A program made the translations under genes and the position numbers. Of a stretch of DNA of 64,000 bases, positions 1 to 9,029 are shown in pieces. Positions within the stretch are counted from its first letter, which is position 1, and every line of letters starts with the position of its first letter. The notes below the pieces were generated by a model. That model saw nothing but the letters and a program-made list of their open reading frames with translations. It was not told the DNA's origin and did not search any database. The stretch is taken from assembly GCA_002347485.1 (NCBI GenBank), contig DDXM01000054.1:94908-158907 (forward strand). Direction: 5' to 3'. The stretch comes from Anaerolineaceae bacterium UBA2260. GTDB taxonomy: Bacteria; Chloroflexota; Anaerolineae; Anaerolineales; Anaerolineaceae.

Positions 1-1
1 T

Positions 2-748
2 ACACCACTTCTCAGCCAGGAGATAAGCATCGCAAAGGTGCAGTTGATCTACGGGGCTGTCTCCGTAGTTTCAGCCCTACTCTTCCTCTTTTTAGCGCGC
101 GAGCAACCGCCCACGCCACCCAGCCAGGATGACGATGGCTCTCGCGCATTGATGCTGGATGGGCTTAAAAATGCCCTTACGAACCGCATGTTCTGGAAGA
201 TCCTGATAATCGCGTTTATCGGCATGGCGATCTTTAACGGTATCACCACATGGGTTGAGAATATCGTGCGCCCGCGCGGTTTCTCTTCCTCTGACGCGGG
301 CACCCTGGGCGCATTATTGTTGGTCGGCGGCATTTGTGGAGCCATCCTGCTGCCCGCCCTTTCTGATAAAGAGCAAAAGCGCAAGAAATACCTGTACATC
401 GGATTTAGCCTGAGCATACCCGGATTACTCGGACTCACATTTGGTTTAACCCATTGGCTGGTGTACCTGTCCGCTTTCGCGCTCGGCTTTTTCCTTACCA
501 GCGCCAGCCCGATCAGCATGCAGTTTGGCGCTGAGGTCGCGTATCCCACGCCTGAAGGAACCTCAAATGGATTATTTCAGCTCTCGGGTCAAATTTCAGT
601 CGTATTTGTTTATATAATGGAAGCCTTAAAGACAAACTCTGGTTCCTTCACACCAGGTTTATTACTGGCTGTCCTGTTGATCCTTGTGTGCTTATTGGTG
701 ATCTCCCGGCTTAAGGATCCGGTTTTTAAACAATCCGCAGTCCAGTAA
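2..748 (+). CDS. MFS transporter, C-terminal part (5' end outside window)
   Basis: The reading frame is open from base 2, so this is the last 248 residues of a gene that starts upstream of the window. The visible part is very hydrophobic. It has about seven membrane segments and a basic cytoplasmic loop (SDKEQKRKKY) of the kind that separates helices in the second half of major facilitator superfamily carriers. An acidic, proline-rich linker follows the first visible helix and probably corresponds to the central loop between the two six-helix halves. The substrate cannot be told from this half. The gene ends 31 bases before a second transporter on the same strand and may be cotranscribed with it. 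Confidence 0.75.
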   Translation, partial: TPLLSQEISIAKVQLIYGAVSVVSALLFLFLAREQPPTPPSQDDDGSRALMLDGLKNALTNRMFWKILIIAFIGMAIFNGITTWVENIVRPRGFSSSDAGTLGALLLVGGICGAILLPALSDKEQKRKKYLYIGFSLSIPGLLGLTFGLTHWLVYLSAFALGFFLTSASPISMQFGAEVAYPTPEGTSNGLFQLSGQISVVFVYIMEALKTNSGSFTPGLLLAVLLILVCLLVISRLKDPVFKQSAVQ

Positions 749-779
749 TCTGTATTAATTTTACGGTAGAGGAAGAGAA

Positions 780-1673
780 ATGGTTTACCTGTTTATTGTT
801 TCACTAATTTGGGCGTTTTCATTTGGTTTGATCAAGGGGACCCTCGCGGGCGTGGATTCCACGTTTGTGGCATTCGCCCGCATGTTGATCGCTGCCATCG
901 TCTTTGTCCCACTTCTTCAATTTCGCGGCATTAGCAAATCAGTAAAGCTCAAACTGGGCCTGACCGGTTTGGTGCAGTTCGGCTTGATGTACGTCTTCTA
1001 CCTGGCGGCGTTCAAGTCGCTGCAGGCGTACGAGGTGGCGTTGTTCACCATCTTCACCCCCGTTTTCGTCACGCTGATCGAAGATGCCTTCAACCGCCGC
1101 CTCAACTTGCGGCACCTGGTGGTGGCGCTCATCACCATTGCGGGCACCTGGATCATCAAAGGAGAAGCTTTTCAATCGAGGGAGATCCTCAGCGGATTCC
1201 TGCTCGTGCAGGCATCCAACCTGTGTTACGCGTTCGGTCAGATCTATTACCGCCGCGTGATGAACACCAACCCGGATCTAAAGGACAAGCAGGTTTTCGG
1301 TTACCTCTACCTTGGCGGATTGGCCGTGACCGCGCTTTTCACGATCATCCTGACGCCACTTTCGACGCTGACACTTTCTTCAACACAGGTGTTAACGCTG
1401 CTATACCTGGGCGCGATCGCCTCCGGTTTGAGCTTTTTCCTGTGGAATATCGGAGCGCGGCGCGTGAACGCGGGGACGCTGGCGGTTTTCAACGACTTGA
1501 AGATACCGCTGGCAGTGGCGGTTTCCTTGCTGTTCTTTGGAGAACAAACCAACCTGCCGAGGTTGCTTATTGGCGGAGCGGTTATCCTGACCGCGCTCGT
1601 TCTAAACGAAAGAATGAACAAGAGACCCAGGAAACACCTGGCGGCAAACCCAACAAAAACTCCGCTCAATTAA
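780..1673 (+). CDS. EamA/DMT-family transporter
   Basis: This 297-residue protein is almost entirely hydrophobic, with about ten membrane helices arranged as two EamA repeats (roughly residues 3-125 and 138-275). The second repeat ends with the typical pattern of a GEQ-containing loop followed by a Gly-rich last helix. The C-terminal tail is basic. EamA proteins are inner-membrane drug/metabolite exporters or importers, often for amino acids or purines; the substrate here is unknown. The ATG is preceded by a purine-rich stretch (gaggaagaga) that can act as ribosome binding site. The stop codon lies in the loop of a terminator hairpin. Confidence 0.85.
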   Translation: MVYLFIVSLIWAFSFGLIKGTLAGVDSTFVAFARMLIAAIVFVPLLQFRGISKSVKLKLGLTGLVQFGLMYVFYLAAFKSLQAYEVALFTIFTPVFVTLIEDAFNRRLNLRHLVVALITIAGTWIIKGEAFQSREILSGFLLVQASNLCYAFGQIYYRRVMNTNPDLKDKQVFGYLYLGGLAVTALFTIILTPLSTLTLSSTQVLTLLYLGAIASGLSFFLWNIGARRVNAGTLAVFNDLKIPLAVAVSLLFFGEQTNLPRLLIGGAVILTALVLNERMNKRPRKHLAANPTKTPLN

Positions 1674-1688
1674 GCGGAGTTTGTTTTT
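1658..1688 (+). terminator. Rho-independent terminator after the EamA gene
   Basis: A perfect 9-bp inverted repeat (aactccgct / agcggagtt) with a 6-base loop is followed by tgttttt. The stop codon TAA of the upstream gene is at the loop/stem border. It also separates this gene from the convergent pepT. Confidence 0.85.
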
Positions 1689-1699
1689 ATATCAAGAAA

Positions 1700-2926
1700 C
1701 TACTTATTCGCAACAATCTCAATGATCTTCAAGACCACATCCACCGATCGTTCGAGTGAACGGGTTGCCAGGATCTCGTATTTTCCATGTCCGTAAAGAC
1801 CGCCTGTGAAGAGATTGGGAGTGGGCAAGCCCATGAACGAGAGCCGCGAACCATCAGTGCCACCACGCACAGGGATAATAATGGGTTCGATCCCCAACGC
1901 GAGCATTGCCTGGCGCGCATCCTCGACGATATGGAAGACTGGCTCGATCATTTCGCGCATGTTGTAGTACTGGTCTTTGATCTCCAACCCGACGTGCCCT
2001 TCTCCTAAACGCCGGTTCAACAGCGCGGCAGCGTCCAGCATGTATTGTTTGCGTTTTTCGAGCAGCGCCCGGTTATGGTCGCGAATAATGTAAACCAATT
2101 TGGTGGTTTCAACGGTACCGGACATGTCGAGCAGATGGATGAAGCCCTCCCTGCCCTCGGTGTACTCGGGGCGCTCGTTGACCGGCAGCATAGCATTGAA
2201 TTCCATCGCCAACAGGATCGAGTTGATCATTTTATTCTTAGCCACACCGGGATGGACATTGCGACCATGGATGGTGACGGTTGCCTGCGCAGCGTTGAAG
2301 GTCTCGTATTCCAGTTCGCCCAGCTCGCCGCCGTCGACTGTGTAGGCGTAATCCGCGCCAAATTTCTGTACATCGAAGAAGTCCGCCCCGCGCCCGACTT
2401 CCTCGTCAGGGGTAAATCCAATCCTGATCTTGCCATGTTTAATTTCAGGGTGAGCAACGAGGTATTCCATCGCGCTCATGATTACCGCCACGCCCGCCTT
2501 GTCATCCGCGCCAAGCAGTGTAGTGCCGTCCGTGGTGATCAATTCCTGTCCGATGTACTTAAGTAATTCAGGAAATTCAGCAGGGCTCATGCGAACGCCC
2601 AGTGCTTCATTGAGCACAATCTCGCCGCCGTCGTACTTTTCGATGATCTGCGGGTTGACGTTTTCACCGGACATGTCGGGGCTGGTATCCATGTGTGCAA
2701 TGAAGCCAATGGTCGGGATCGGTCGCTCAGTGTTCGCCGGCAGGGTGGCCATGAGATAACAATTTTCATCCAGGGATATGTCCTCAAGCCCGATCTCGCG
2801 CAGCTCAGCTTCCAGCACGCGCGCAAGGTCAAACTGAACCACGCTGCTGGGAAAGGTCTTTTCATCTCTCCCGGAAGTGGTATGGATCTTAGCGTATTTA
2901 ATGAAGCGCTCTTTGACGGTTGGCAT
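1700..2926 (-). CDS. pepT: Tripeptide aminopeptidase PepT (M20 family)
   Basis: PepT is a cytosolic dizinc exopeptidase that removes the N-terminal residue from tripeptides. The 408-residue length is normal for the family. Visible motifs are the first metal site AHMDTSPDMSG (His78, Asp80), the bridging Asp in LLGADDKAG (about 141), the catalytic glutamate in TPDEEVGRG (about 175), the His of GRNVHPG in the lid domain and the C-terminal RGGTDGSR substrate-binding loop. The ATG follows a good GAGGAGAG ribosome binding site. A structured leader with a possible small ORF precedes it, and pepF lies further upstream on the same strand, so peptide breakdown genes are clustered here. Confidence 0.95.
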   Translation of the reverse strand: MPTVKERFIKYAKIHTTSGRDEKTFPSSVVQFDLARVLEAELREIGLEDISLDENCYLMATLPANTERPIPTIGFIAHMDTSPDMSGENVNPQIIEKYDGGEIVLNEALGVRMSPAEFPELLKYIGQELITTDGTTLLGADDKAGVAVIMSAMEYLVAHPEIKHGKIRIGFTPDEEVGRGADFFDVQKFGADYAYTVDGGELGELEYETFNAAQATVTIHGRNVHPGVAKNKMINSILLAMEFNAMLPVNERPEYTEGREGFIHLLDMSGTVETTKLVYIIRDHNRALLEKRKQYMLDAAALLNRRLGEGHVGLEIKDQYYNMREMIEPVFHIVEDARQAMLALGIEPIIIPVRGGTDGSRLSFMGLPTPNLFTGGLYGHGKYEILATRSLERSVDVVLKIIEIVANK

Positions 2927-2971
2927 AGTCTCTCCTCAAATCAATAATAGTAATTATATTGTGTTTTTAAA

Positions 2972-3053
2972 CCACAGAGCCGTCCTGATGACGGCTCTGT
3001 GGGTTTGGCGCTGCGGCTCCCCTAAACAATCGCGAGGAGGGATGCCGCAGCGC
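2972..3053 (-). promoter_or_regulatory. Two strong hairpins in the pepT leader
   Basis: Two perfect inverted repeats stand between pepF and pepT. One has a 13-bp stem (2972-2984 with 2990-3002, 5-base loop). The other has a 10-bp stem (3008-3017 with 3044-3053, 26-base loop). Read on the minus strand, the second hairpin overlaps the end of a 17-codon ORF. The first lies after it and is followed by TTTAAAAACAC, which is only a weak terminator tail. A TATAAT-like box (2953-2958, minus strand) lies beyond both. The layout resembles an attenuator leader, but that is inference. Confidence 0.45.
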
Positions 3054-3075
3054 TGTGTTTAAAACTGGTACACAT
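3022..3075 (-). CDS. Possible 17-codon leader peptide upstream of pepT
   Basis: On the minus strand a short ORF encodes MCTSFKHSAAASLLAIV and ends in TAG. Seven bases before its ATG is AGGAGGTGAT (bases 3083-3092), a ten-base perfect match to the anti-Shine-Dalgarno end of 16S rRNA. This is much stronger than the ribosome binding sites of neighbouring genes. An extended -10-like box (TGCTATCCT, around 3100-3108) lies just upstream. The last codons pair into the 10-bp hairpin described separately, so translating this ORF would disrupt that hairpin. I know no family for the peptide. It could be a leader peptide, a small secreted or modified peptide, or chance. Confidence 0.35.
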   Translation of the reverse strand: MCTSFKHSAAASLLAIV

Positions 3076-3212
3076 CGTAGACATCACCTCCTCATCGTTA
3101 GGATAGCATCGTGATACAAAACGAGTAAATCACAAATCAATTCGAAAGTCAAGCCAACCCGGCTTGCGGACTGGCTTGCGGACCTTGCAGATTTTTCCTC
3201 CCTGTATCTTGC

Positions 3213-5024
3213 TTACCCTACCAGTTCGCAGAAGCGGTCAACCCGCTTTTCGGCGATCTTCAGGCTGTCCTCCCAGAACTTGCGCGTGCGGATATCGATG
3301 CCGAAGCGCGCCGCCAGATCAGCCGCGGGGGCTTCACCGGTGCTGGCCAGCAGGTCCATGTAATCCTTCACGAACGCGGGTCCGCGCTGCTGGTAGATGG
3401 CATACAGCCCGGTGGCGAAGAGCAGGCCGAACGCGTACGGAAAGTTGTAGAATGACAGACCGGCGGAGTAGTAATGCGGTTTCCATGTCCACATCCATTT
3501 TTGCAGGTAGCGTTCATCCAATCCGTCGCCGTAAGTGGCTTTCTGCGCGTTTTCCATGATCTCGCACAGTTCATCGGCGTTCAGTTCGGCCTTCTCACGG
3601 CGCTCGAAGACCTCTTTCTCGAACAAGTAGCGGGAATAAATATCCACGATCACCTGTGAATCACCATTGATCTGGCTCTCCAGGATGGCGAGTTCCTCCT
3701 GAGGATTCTTCACCTCTTTCATCAATGCCGAGGTAACGATGGTCTCGCACATGATCGAGGCAGTCTCTGCCAGGGTCATGGGGGTGAACTTCTGGATTTC
3801 CGTTTTGCCAGCTTTGACCGCGCAGTCATTGTGGAAGCCGTGCCCCAGCTCATGCGCGAGGGTTGAAATCTGATCGAAGGAGCCGTCGAAGTTGGAAAGG
3901 ATGCGGCTTTCGCCTACGGCGGGCACATCCATGCAGAATGCGCCACCGCGTTTGCCGTCGCGCTGCTCCGCGTCAATCCAGTTATGGTCAAAGGCGTTCT
4001 GCGCGAAGGACCTTAATTCGGGCGCGAAGTTGCCGAAGTTGGTGAGAATGACCTCTTTGGCTTCGTCAAAGGTGAAATCGGATTTGATCTCGCCAACTGG
4101 GGCGAACAGATCCCACCAGGGAAGTTTTTCCTTGCCCAGGTATTTTGCCTTGGCTTTCATGTAGCGTCTGAACATGGGGAAGGAATCCTTCATCGCGCCG
4201 AGCATTACTTCAAGCGTCTGGCGGTCGATGTGCGCTGAGTCGATCGCGCTATGCAGCGCGTCCTCGCGGCCGCGGCGGCGGTTGAGCACGTTCACTTCGC
4301 CCTTGATACCGTTCATGGCGGCGGCCAGAGGCACCTTGATCGATGACCACAGCTTATCCTCGGCTTCATAACCGCGTTTGCGCACTTCACCATCCGGGTG
4401 CGAGCGCAGGTTGATGAGCGCAGGGGAGGGAAGTTTCTTAATTTCGCCAGCGACCTCCACTTCAGCGCTGGCTTGCGAGGTGAGCATCCCCTGCAGTTTA
4501 CCCCAGGCGGTTGAGCCGCTCAGGCTCAATTCTGAGGCGAGCATTTCCTCGGCTTCGGACATGAGGTACTTACTCTGACGGGCGGATTCTTCTATAAAGT
4601 AGCGGTGCGCTTCGAGCGCTGGATCGTGCTTGAACATCTCCGGCAGTCTGCCTGCCACCTTGCCAATCCAACCCAACATGAGCACTTGCAGCTGGTCGAT
4701 CCCGACAGCAACCTGGTCAAATTCCGATTCCTTGCGCAGCGCTTCCTTGTTGTAGCTGTCGGTCGAGATGAACGAGTGGATGTAAGAACGCAGCGTACCG
4801 GCGGTCAGCAGCAGATCATTGAATTGATTGACCAGTTTTCCAGCCAGCGCGGTTAACGCGTGGACTTCTTCTTTGCCGGTCATAGTCGCGGCTTTTTCTT
4901 TGAGCAGACCTTCCATGGAGGCGATCTGATCCTTTAATTTTTGAAAGTCAGCCTTGAATTCAGTTGATGATAGTGAGGGATAGACGTTGCTCAGGTCCCA
5001 CCTGGGGGGTGTTTGTGCGGGCAT
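3213..5024 (-). CDS. pepF: M3-family oligoendopeptidase (PepF/M3-type)
   Basis: This 603-residue zinc metallopeptidase of family M3 cleaves oligopeptides of about 5-20 residues in the cytoplasm. The zinc site HELGH is at about residues 391-395, and the third ligand region TMAETAS-like (here TLAETASIMCE) is about 25 residues later. The N-terminal helical M3_N domain (about 10-200) and a long helical catalytic domain are both present, and the length is typical. The start codon follows an AAGGAG ribosome binding site. The product probably works with PepT, next on the same strand, to degrade imported peptides. Confidence 0.93.
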   Translation of the reverse strand: MPAQTPPRWDLSNVYPSLSSTEFKADFQKLKDQIASMEGLLKEKAATMTGKEEVHALTALAGKLVNQFNDLLLTAGTLRSYIHSFISTDSYNKEALRKESEFDQVAVGIDQLQVLMLGWIGKVAGRLPEMFKHDPALEAHRYFIEESARQSKYLMSEAEEMLASELSLSGSTAWGKLQGMLTSQASAEVEVAGEIKKLPSPALINLRSHPDGEVRKRGYEAEDKLWSSIKVPLAAAMNGIKGEVNVLNRRRGREDALHSAIDSAHIDRQTLEVMLGAMKDSFPMFRRYMKAKAKYLGKEKLPWWDLFAPVGEIKSDFTFDEAKEVILTNFGNFAPELRSFAQNAFDHNWIDAEQRDGKRGGAFCMDVPAVGESRILSNFDGSFDQISTLAHELGHGFHNDCAVKAGKTEIQKFTPMTLAETASIMCETIVTSALMKEVKNPQEELAILESQINGDSQVIVDIYSRYLFEKEVFERREKAELNADELCEIMENAQKATYGDGLDERYLQKWMWTWKPHYYSAGLSFYNFPYAFGLLFATGLYAIYQQRGPAFVKDYMDLLASTGEAPAADLAARFGIDIRTRKFWEDSLKIAEKRVDRFCELVG

Positions 5025-5149
5025 AAATTTCTCCTTTAGTTAATTTTCTGGCTTGATTATAAGGGATATTTATAATGAATAAGTAGTGGCTATGAATCTT
5101 TCACCAATAAAACACGTATATCAATTAAATTATTAAATTGGAGAGTAAT

Positions 5150-5815
5150 ATGAGCGACCAGTATTCAAACGAAGAAAGACGTGATGTGAGCGGGTTCAGC
5201 GCTCTTGTTTTCAAGGGGATGGGCAGAGTGGACCTGGTGCAGGGAGACCATGAAGAACTCATCATCGAAGCGCAACCGGAGATCCGCTCAAGGATCCTGA
5301 CCACCGTATCCGATAATACGCTCCTCATCGATTACAACGAGGATTGGAAGGATTGGACAGGGTTCCGTACTTTAAGCGGCGACAAGATACGCTTTCGCCT
5401 GATGATGCGGGACATCAATGCCCTTTCAATTTCCGGGGTGGGCAGCCTTGATTGCCCGCGCCTGGATTCACCTAACCTGACACTCGCCATCAGTGGCCCC
5501 GGTTTGCTGACCATCGGAACGCTCAAAACGGCCAAACTGGACGTGGCGCTTTCCGGTGTAGGGTCGGTCGATGTTGCTGGCGCAACTGAGGAGCTGAACC
5601 TGAAGTTGAGTGGAGCCGGGGCTTTTCGCGCCGCGCGCCTGGAAACCAATCGCGCGGACGTGCATTTAAGCGGGGTGGGCAGCGCCACTGTGTGGGCGAA
5701 AGAGACCCTGAATGTCAGCATCAGCGGCGCTGGGGTGATCGAGTACTACGGCAGCCCGCGAATCTCGCAAAGCAATACCGGTCTGGGTGTGCTAAAATTC
5801 ATGGGAAACCGTTGA
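5150..5815 (+). CDS. DUF2807 (head GIN domain) beta-repeat protein
   Basis: The 221-residue protein carries repeated short strands with SGVGS / SGAGA / SGPGL turns spaced about 18-22 residues (positions about 95-210). This pattern is typical of DUF2807, a right-handed beta-solenoid domain of unknown function often seen in envelope-associated proteins. No signal peptide or membrane segment is visible, so this copy may be cytoplasmic. The start is taken at the ATG preceded by GGAGAG rather than a TTG four codons upstream. It lies between divergent pepF and the ECF S-component gene. It is 35 bases from the latter and may be cotranscribed with it. Confidence 0.8.
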   Translation: MSDQYSNEERRDVSGFSALVFKGMGRVDLVQGDHEELIIEAQPEIRSRILTTVSDNTLLIDYNEDWKDWTGFRTLSGDKIRFRLMMRDINALSISGVGSLDCPRLDSPNLTLAISGPGLLTIGTLKTAKLDVALSGVGSVDVAGATEELNLKLSGAGAFRAARLETNRADVHLSGVGSATVWAKETLNVSISGAGVIEYYGSPRISQSNTGLGVLKFMGNR

Positions 5816-5850
5816 GATACGCTCAACGCACAAACCTAACGGAGTGTTAA

Positions 5851-6444
5851 ATGGCACAAAATAGAACCCGTAAGATCGTTATTACTGCCGTACTGGGAGC
5901 GATCACCATCCTCCTCGGTCTCACGCACTGGGGATTCATCCCCTGGTTTGGCGGGATTTCCCTCACCATTATGCACGTCCCGGTCATCATCGGCGCTATT
6001 CTTGAAGGCCCCGTGGTTGGGCTTGGCATCGGGCTGATCTTCGGTCTCTTCAGCATGCTGCAGGCGGCCATCGCCCCCACCGGAGTGCTTGATCCGCTCT
6101 TCGTCAACCCGCTGCTGGCTGTGTTGCCGCGCCTGTTCATTGGTCCGGTCGCCTGGCTGGTATGGACAGGGTTGAAGAAATGGCCTGTGGTAGGGTTGAT
6201 CGTCAGCGGCATCGCCGGCAGCCTCACCAACACAGTACTCGTTCTCGGCGCGCTGGGATTGTTCTTCGGCAGAACCCCCCTTGTCACCCAGGTATTTGGA
6301 GCTGATGTATGGAAACCACTGGCGGGCATCGCAGTAACATCTGGGTTACCTGAAGCCGGCGTGTCAGCGGTGATCACCCTGCTGGTTGTGGCGGCTTACC
6401 GCCAGTTCACCGTGGGCAAGCGCAAAGGCTCAGATCTGGAATAA
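5851..6444 (+). CDS. ECF transporter S component (substrate-binding membrane protein)
   Basis: The product is a 197-residue membrane protein with about six helices, a Gly-rich second helix region and short loops. It resembles ECF-type S components, which bind a vitamin or metal at the membrane and pass it to an EcfT/EcfA module. The adjacent convergent genes encode exactly such a module, which supports the call. The vitamin is not identifiable from the sequence; no riboswitch precedes the gene to give a hint. A GGAG ribosome binding site precedes the ATG. It ends 31 bases before the end of the convergent ecfT gene with no obvious terminator between them. Confidence 0.75.
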   Translation: MAQNRTRKIVITAVLGAITILLGLTHWGFIPWFGGISLTIMHVPVIIGAILEGPVVGLGIGLIFGLFSMLQAAIAPTGVLDPLFVNPLLAVLPRLFIGPVAWLVWTGLKKWPVVGLIVSGIAGSLTNTVLVLGALGLFFGRTPLVTQVFGADVWKPLAGIAVTSGLPEAGVSAVITLLVVAAYRQFTVGKRKGSDLE

Positions 6445-6475
6445 CCGATATTTGATTCTTTGTTTGAAGAAGGTC

Positions 6476-7297
6476 TCACACGATGAAAATCGCCAGTGAG
6501 ACCATTACGCTTAAAATGACCCCGGCGGCGTCCTTCCATGTGTAACGAAATTCCGCCATGCTGGTGCGTTGATTAAATATGCCATAGGCGCGTGCATCCA
6601 TCGCCAGCGCCAGGTTCTCGGACCGGCGCAGGCTGGTGATAAACAGGGGGATGAGCATCGGCACGACCTGCCTGATGCGGTTGATCAACCCTTTCTTCTT
6701 TACCCCCCAGTCAGAGCCGCGCGATGCCTGCGCTTTGGCGATGCGTTCCGCGCTCTGCGCCAGGAAAGGCAGGAAGCGCAGTGTAACCTGGATGATCATG
6801 ATGAAGTCCATGGTGCGAATGCCAATGCGGTTGAGTGGGCTGAGCATGCGCGTCAATCCTTGCAGCAGTTCCGATGTGGAGATCACGAAACCGCCCAGGC
6901 TGAGCAACAGGATGATCGCGCAAAAGCGGATCAGCAGCATGCCCCCGGCCCAGAGTCCGGAAAACGTGATGTGAAACCAGCCGATGCTGACCAGGCTGGT
7001 GGGGTCGAGCTTGGAGGAGTACAGGAATACCTGGATGATCGCGATGATCAGCAGGAAAGGCAGCGGGGCGAGCAGACCTTTGAGGGCGAAACCCACACTG
7101 ACTTTGGAGAGCAGCAGCAACAGGAACACGATTACCACGCCAGCGATAAGGCCGGCGCGGGAGGGCGTAAACATGACGGCGATCATCAGCGCGCCAAACA
7201 TGATGATCTTGGTCAACGGGGAGAGCCGGTGAAGGATCGATTGGGTAGGCACGTACTGCCCAAGCGGCACGCGGGAGAGGAAGTCAAACTCATCCAT
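6476..7297 (-). CDS. ecfT: Energy-coupling factor transporter transmembrane protein EcfT
   Basis: The 273-residue protein has N-terminal membrane helices and the two EcfT coupling-helix signatures that contact the ATPases. These are the Ala-Arg-Gly-type motif seen here as AQASRG (about residue 190) and the MDARAYG motif near residue 240. EcfT is the scaffold that links S components to the ATPase pair in the membrane. The ATG at 7297 follows GGAGG and overlaps the end of the upstream ATPase gene by 8 bases, indicating translational coupling. An ATG five codons further upstream is less likely because it precedes that ribosome binding site. Confidence 0.88.
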   Translation of the reverse strand: MDEFDFLSRVPLGQYVPTQSILHRLSPLTKIIMFGALMIAVMFTPSRAGLIAGVVIVFLLLLLSKVSVGFALKGLLAPLPFLLIIAIIQVFLYSSKLDPTSLVSIGWFHITFSGLWAGGMLLIRFCAIILLLSLGGFVISTSELLQGLTRMLSPLNRIGIRTMDFIMIIQVTLRFLPFLAQSAERIAKAQASRGSDWGVKKKGLINRIRQVVPMLIPLFITSLRRSENLALAMDARAYGIFNQRTSMAEFRYTWKDAAGVILSVMVSLAIFIV

Positions 7298-9029
7298 GAG
7301 CCTGCCCTCCATTCATCGTTTGCAGTGCGTTGAACAACTGTTCAGCCTTGACCACCCGTTGCGGGATCGGCCAGCCGCGTTCACGCATGCGCACCGCCAA
7401 TCTGACGACCGAGGGTTGACCGAGCGAGGCTTCGTTGATCAGTTGCGCATCATTAAACAGGTCTGCCGTGTTCCCCGTGCGCAGCGAGCGTCCATTGGAA
7501 AGGATGGTCAGGTTTTGCGTCAATTCGGTGATGTCCCCCATGCTGTGCGAGCTGAGGATGAGTTCGCTGCCTCTGGTTTGAGCATGCTGTAAAATGCCAT
7601 GCACGTTGCGCCTGGAAGCCGGGTCCAAACCCGCGGTGGGTTCGTCGAGGATGAGCAGCCTGGGCTGCAGCGCCAGCACGGAAGCCAGCGCGACCTTGCG
7701 CTTCTCGCCGCCGCTGAGGGTGTAGGTGACGCGGTCTTTGAACTTTTCAAAGTCCAGCCCCACCAGCTCCATCGCGTCCCGCACGCGCTTGGCTAACCCA
7801 TCCCTGCCGTAGAGCATCTTCGGTCCGTACGCGATCTCGTCTCCAACATATTGTTCGAAGAAATAGATTTCCGGGTTCTGGAACACCAGGCCGGCAAAAC
7901 GCCTGACCTGTTTGATATCCACATCAGGATCGGAAAGCGCGAAATCCCCGATGCGTACCTCGCCTTTCTGCGGACGATAGAGCCCATTAAGGTGCTGAAG
8001 CAGGGTGGACTTTCCAGAGCCGGTAGCGCCGCAAAATCCGTGTGCCAGTCCGCTTTTCACTTCGAGGTTGATATTGTACAGGGATTGTTGTTCGAGCGGC
8101 GTTTTACGCAGGTAAAAGTGATCCAGGTTTTCCACCGCAATCAGCGTTTCAGAATCAGGGGGTGGATCGATCCGGCCTGAATAAATATAGCTGCCCTTGT
8201 ATTCCGGGATCTCCCGCAACGCCTGCTCGAAATCCGGTGAGAGGTGCGATAATTGGGAATTCAAACCGCGTATTTCATTGAGCAGCAACAGTGTGGAGGG
8301 CTGTTCCAGACCGCAGTCGATTAACAGTGCCTGGTCTGCAAACAAGGCGCGCGGGGCTCCATCGAAAACGAGGTTGCCGCTGTTCAAAACCAGCACGCGG
8401 TCAGCGCGCGCGGCTTCCTCCATGAAATGTGTAATGAACAAAACCGTGATACCGCGCTCGTGCAGGCTCTGTATTTCCGCCAGTACGTCCAACCTGCCGC
8501 GTGGGTCGAGCATTGCCGTGGATTCATCAAAGATGACGCACTCGGGCTGCATCGCCAGCACACCGGCCAGCGCTACGCGTTGTTTCTGACCGGCTGAAAG
8601 CAAGTGTGGCGGGCGGTCCTTCTTGCCGTCCATCTTCACCGTGGTCAGCGCGGATCGCACCCGCTCACGGATCTCCGCCGGCGGTACCATCAAATTTTCG
8701 GGGCCAAACGCTGTGTCCTCCTCAATCAGCGTGGCGACGATCTGGTCCTCAGGGTTCTGAAAAACCATCCCGATACGTGCGCGGACATGGGAAAGATTGG
8801 AGAACTGGAGAGTGTTCTTTCCGTCGATCAACACCTGCCCATGGGTGGGCAGCAGTAAAGCATTGCAATGCCGGGCAAAAGTGGTTTTACCGGATCCGTT
8901 AGCGCCAACAATGGCGACCCATTCACCTGGTTCGATGCGGATTGAGATGTCATTAAGTGCCGGGGGAGAAGAAGGATCGCTGCCTGGGTGGTTGTATGTT
9001 ACGTGGTCAAATTGGATTAACGAGGGCAA
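7290..9029 (-). CDS. Fused double ATPase of an ECF transporter (EcfA-EcfA')
   Basis: Two complete ABC ATPase domains lie in one chain. Relative to the 579-residue form, domain 1 has Walker A GANGSGKTT near residue 42 and LLSAGQKQRVALAG plus a Walker B (CVIFDEST); domain 2 has GATGSGKST near residue 340, TLSGGEKRKVALA and LLILDEPT. Most ECF systems encode two separate ATPases, so this is a fusion similar in layout to YkoD-type proteins. I chose the TTG at 9029 because GGAG lies six bases upstream and the protein then starts right at the first beta strand, as in the family. An ATG at 9092 in the same frame would add 21 residues but lacks a ribosome binding site. Confidence 0.85.
   Translation of the reverse strand: MPSLIQFDHVTYNHPGSDPSSPPALNDISIRIEPGEWVAIVGANGSGKTTFARHCNALLLPTHGQVLIDGKNTLQFSNLSHVRARIGMVFQNPEDQIVATLIEEDTAFGPENLMVPPAEIRERVRSALTTVKMDGKKDRPPHLLSAGQKQRVALAGVLAMQPECVIFDESTAMLDPRGRLDVLAEIQSLHERGITVLFITHFMEEAARADRVLVLNSGNLVFDGAPRALFADQALLIDCGLEQPSTLLLLNEIRGLNSQLSHLSPDFEQALREIPEYKGSYIYSGRIDPPPDSETLIAVENLDHFYLRKTPLEQQSLYNINLEVKSGLAHGFCGATGSGKSTLLQHLNGLYRPQKGEVRIGDFALSDPDVDIKQVRRFAGLVFQNPEIYFFEQYVGDEIAYGPKMLYGRDGLAKRVRDAMELVGLDFEKFKDRVTYTLSGGEKRKVALASVLALQPRLLILDEPTAGLDPASRRNVHGILQHAQTRGSELILSSHSMGDITELTQNLTILSNGRSLRTGNTADLFNDAQLINEASLGQPSVVRLAVRMRERGWPIPQRVVKAEQLFNALQTMNGGQAHG

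Noticed and set aside
3083..3092. atcacctcct looks like the 3' end of 16S rRNA on the plus strand
   Set aside because: There is no rRNA sequence before it. It is the complement of a very strong Shine-Dalgarno site on the minus strand.
5138..5149. TTG start four codons before the DUF2807 ATG
   Set aside because: It overlaps the GGAGAG ribosome binding site that serves the ATG at 5150.
6569..7333. 254-codon plus-strand frame opposite ecfT
   Set aside because: It is rich in Gln, Arg, Asp and His, as expected from an antisense reading of a membrane protein gene, and has no family signature.
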